DNA of 7,070 nucleotides from Chloroflexota bacterium (GTDB taxonomy: Bacteria > Chloroflexota > Dehalococcoidia > Tepidiformales > Tepidiformaceae), in NCBI GenBank assembly GCA_021823905.1, contig JAKALX010000187.1, positions 1 through 7,070 on the forward strand. Reading direction: 5' to 3'. The notes under the pieces are model-generated. The model worked only from the letters and a program-made list of their open reading frames with translations, did no database searches and was not told the origin of the DNA. The position numbers and the translations under genes are program-made. Positions 5,348-7,070 of this stretch are shown here, piece by piece (the stretch's first letter is position 1; each line of letters opens with the position of its first letter).

Positions 5348-6627
5348 TCGTCAACCGCCCCGCCCGCCTTCGTGCGAACGTCCACGTCCCGGGCGACAAG
5401 TCGATCTCCCACCGCTCACTGATCTTCAACGCCGTCGCCGACGGCCGTGCCACCGTCGAGCAGCTCCTCGACTCCGAGGACGTTCGTTCGACCGCGGCCT
5501 GCCTGTCCGCCCTTGGCGTCGAAATCGAATGGCCCGAGGGCTCACCGGTCGCACACGTCACCGGGAAGGGACTCCACGGCCTCTACGAGAGCGAGGACGT
5601 CCTCGACTGCGGCAACAGCGGCACCACGATGCGTCTCCTCACCGGCCTGCTCTCGGCCCATCCGCTGCTTAGCGTGCTCACCGGCGACACCTCGCTCCGC
5701 TCCCGGCCGATGGCCCGCGTCATCAGCCCCATGCGAAAGATGGGCGCCCACGTCCACGCTCGCACCGGCGACACGCTCGCGCCGATCGTGATCAAGGGTG
5801 GCGGCCTCTCCGGCATCGACTACACCAGCCCGGTGGCCAGCGCCCAGGTGAAGTCCGCAATCCTCCTCGCCGGTCTTTACGCCGAGGGCACGACGACCGT
5901 CACGGAGCCCGAACGCTCCCGCGACCATACCGAGCGCATGCTCCAGGCTATGGGCGCCGGCCTCACTGTCGACGGCCGGGCGGTGAGGATCGTTCCGGCT
6001 ACCCGGCTCTCCCCCATCTCTCTGCGCGTGCCAGGAGACATCTCCAGCGCCGCGCCCTGGCTCGTCCTCGGAGCCTGCCATCCCGACGCCGAAGTCGTGA
6101 TCCACGGCGTGAACACGAATCCCACCCGAACCGGCCTGCTCGACATCCTCCACGCCATGGGCGCCGAGATCGAACTGCTCGAACAGCGAACCACCGGCGG
6201 CGAACCGGTGGCCGACCTCGTCGTACGCACGTCGCGGCTCGATGCGGCCACCGTCGGCGGAGCTCTCGTCCCCCGCGCGATCGACGAGCTGCCGCTGGTC
6301 GCCATTCTCGGTTGCTTCGCCGAAGGCGACACCGTCGTCAAGGACGCCGCCGAGCTGCGAACGAAAGAATCGGACCGCGTGGAGGCCGTCGTCCGAACGC
6401 TCGGGCGGATGGGCGCGCGCATCACCCCGCGCGACGACGGCTTTGTCGTCCATGGCCCCGCGTCGCTCCACGCCGCCCGCGTCGACGCCGGCGGCGACCA
6501 CCGCATCGGTATGCTCGCCGCCGTCGCCGGCTGTCTCGCGCAGGGTGACACCCGCGTCGGCAACGACGCCGTCGCCGTTTCCTACCCGGAATTCTGGCGC
6601 CACCTGCGGGAAGCCGCGCAGGGCTGA
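5344..6627 (+). CDS. aroA: 3-phosphoshikimate 1-carboxyvinyltransferase (EPSP synthase)
   Basis: The sixth step of the shikimate pathway joins phosphoenolpyruvate to shikimate-3-phosphate in the cytosol. The 427-residue protein has the normal family length and both halves of the inverse-alpha/beta-barrel fold. Visible active-site elements are GDKSISHRS (17-25; K19, S20, R24), LDCGNSGTTMR (87-97), RPMARV (121-126), SAQVK (166-170), IDELP (313-317, D314 the catalytic aspartate), KESDR (341-345, E342) and DHR (385-387). The GDKS, SAQ-K, RDHTE (193-197) and N-x-T-R (259-262) motifs together place it with class II enzymes. The PEP-loop glycine (G93) is retained, and a leucine follows the loop arginine where class I enzymes have proline. 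GTG 5344 overlaps the tyrA stop by four bases, and the next gene begins two bases after its stop. Confidence 0.97.
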   Translation: MIVNRPARLRANVHVPGDKSISHRSLIFNAVADGRATVEQLLDSEDVRSTAACLSALGVEIEWPEGSPVAHVTGKGLHGLYESEDVLDCGNSGTTMRLLTGLLSAHPLLSVLTGDTSLRSRPMARVISPMRKMGAHVHARTGDTLAPIVIKGGGLSGIDYTSPVASAQVKSAILLAGLYAEGTTTVTEPERSRDHTERMLQAMGAGLTVDGRAVRIVPATRLSPISLRVPGDISSAAPWLVLGACHPDAEVVIHGVNTNPTRTGLLDILHAMGAEIELLEQRTTGGEPVADLVVRTSRLDAATVGGALVPRAIDELPLVAILGCFAEGDTVVKDAAELRTKESDRVEAVVRTLGRMGARITPRDDGFVVHGPASLHAARVDAGGDHRIGMLAAVAGCLAQGDTRVGNDAVAVSYPEFWRHLREAAQG

Positions 6628-6629
6628 CG

Positions 6630-7070
6630 ATGGAACGAAAGCCGGTCGTCGTCGTCCTCCACGGCCCCTCCGGCGTCGGCAAGGACACGGTGATCGACCG
6701 TCTGCGCGAGAAGACCGGCATCCACCGCGCGCTCAGCAGCACCAGCCGCGCCCCGCGGCCGGGCGAGATCGACGGCGTCTCCTACTACTTCCTCTCCGCC
6801 GCCGAGTTCGAGGCGAAGATTCAGGCAGACGAGTTCGCCGAATACGCCCGCGTCTACAACGACTGGAAGGGCGTCGAGAAGAGCGAGATCCTCCCTTACC
6901 TCGACGCGGGGACCGACGTCATCATCCGCACCGACGTCCAGGGAGCCAGGACCTGGCGCCGGCGGCTCGCGGGCGCCGTCTTCATCTTTCTCATGGCCGA
7001 AGACCGCGACGTCCTGCGCACGCGGCTGATCGAACGGAACACCGAAGACGGCGACTCGCTTGCCACCCGC
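6630..7070 (+). CDS. Guanylate-kinase-family NMP kinase, C-terminus beyond window
   Basis: Only the first 147 residues are present. A P-loop GPSGVGKDT (12-20) is followed by the family GMP-binding region SSTSRAPRPGE (36-46; S36, R40, R43), Y52, and FAEYA with E71, then TDVQGA (101-106) and the LID-side arginines (R130, R132, R136). This identifies the fold as guanylate kinase, which phosphorylates GMP to GDP with ATP. However, the loop that is normally G-N-Y-Y-G-T/S reads NDWKGV (77-82), and the usual acidic residue two before the conserved aspartate is R100. The enzyme may therefore be a divergent family member, and I give no gene symbol; it would be gmk if orthologous. The P-loop aspartate (GKD) also occurs in ribose-1,5-bisphosphokinase PhnN, but the SSTSRAPRPGE region argues against that. 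ATG 6630 is two bases after aroA, with AGGG six bases upstream. Confidence 0.85.
   Translation, partial: MERKPVVVVLHGPSGVGKDTVIDRLREKTGIHRALSSTSRAPRPGEIDGVSYYFLSAAEFEAKIQADEFAEYARVYNDWKGVEKSEILPYLDAGTDVIIRTDVQGARTWRRRLAGAVFIFLMAEDRDVLRTRLIERNTEDGDSLATR

Noticed and set aside
5542..6603. 353-codon minus-strand frame opposite aroA
   Set aside because: Antisense to an intact EPSP synthase; the product is Gly/Ala/Asp/His-rich without recognisable motifs.

Overview
The window is GC-rich (strong C/G at third codon positions), densely packed and bacterial. The gene style suits a high-GC monoderm-like lineage. I lean towards Chloroflexota (Dehalococcoidia-like), because the site-2 protease and the variant guanylate-kinase-family protein look like ones I associate with that group. 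This is an impression from protein style and not a proven assignment; Actinomycetota or another high-GC phylum cannot be excluded from this window alone.

The layout is two divergent gene clusters separated by a 291-base control region (2829-3119). The left cluster is on the minus strand and reads 2828 -> 1. It holds two adjacent, related membrane-anchored beta-propeller (TolB/PD40-like) proteins, each with one N-terminal transmembrane segment. A third gene overlaps the second by 16 bases and runs off the left edge. It encodes a secreted or anchored protein with a lytic-transglycosylase/lysozyme-like (SLT) fold. Together they look like an extracytoplasmic cell-envelope module of unknown function. 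Ribosome-binding sites point to non-ATG starts (GTG at 2828, TTG at 1666) for both propeller genes.

The right cluster is on the plus strand (3120 -> beyond 7070) and is a very tight operon: site-2 intramembrane metalloprotease (M50), HD-domain phosphohydrolase, prephenate dehydrogenase (tyrA), EPSP synthase (aroA) and the start of a guanylate-kinase-family NMP kinase. Gene junctions are -4, +18, -4 and +2 bases, so translation is probably coupled throughout. TyrA and AroA act in aromatic amino-acid synthesis (shikimate and tyrosine branches). The kinase sits where many bacteria carry cmk after aroA. The protease and HD protein have no evident biochemical link to the aromatic genes; they may share expression only.

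The points most worth following up are the tandem related propellers coupled to a muralytic-type enzyme, and the guanylate-kinase-like protein whose GMP-binding loop departs from the canonical sequence. The remaining genes are ordinary housekeeping genes. I found no CRISPR array, insertion sequence, tRNA, rRNA or convincing rho-independent terminator.
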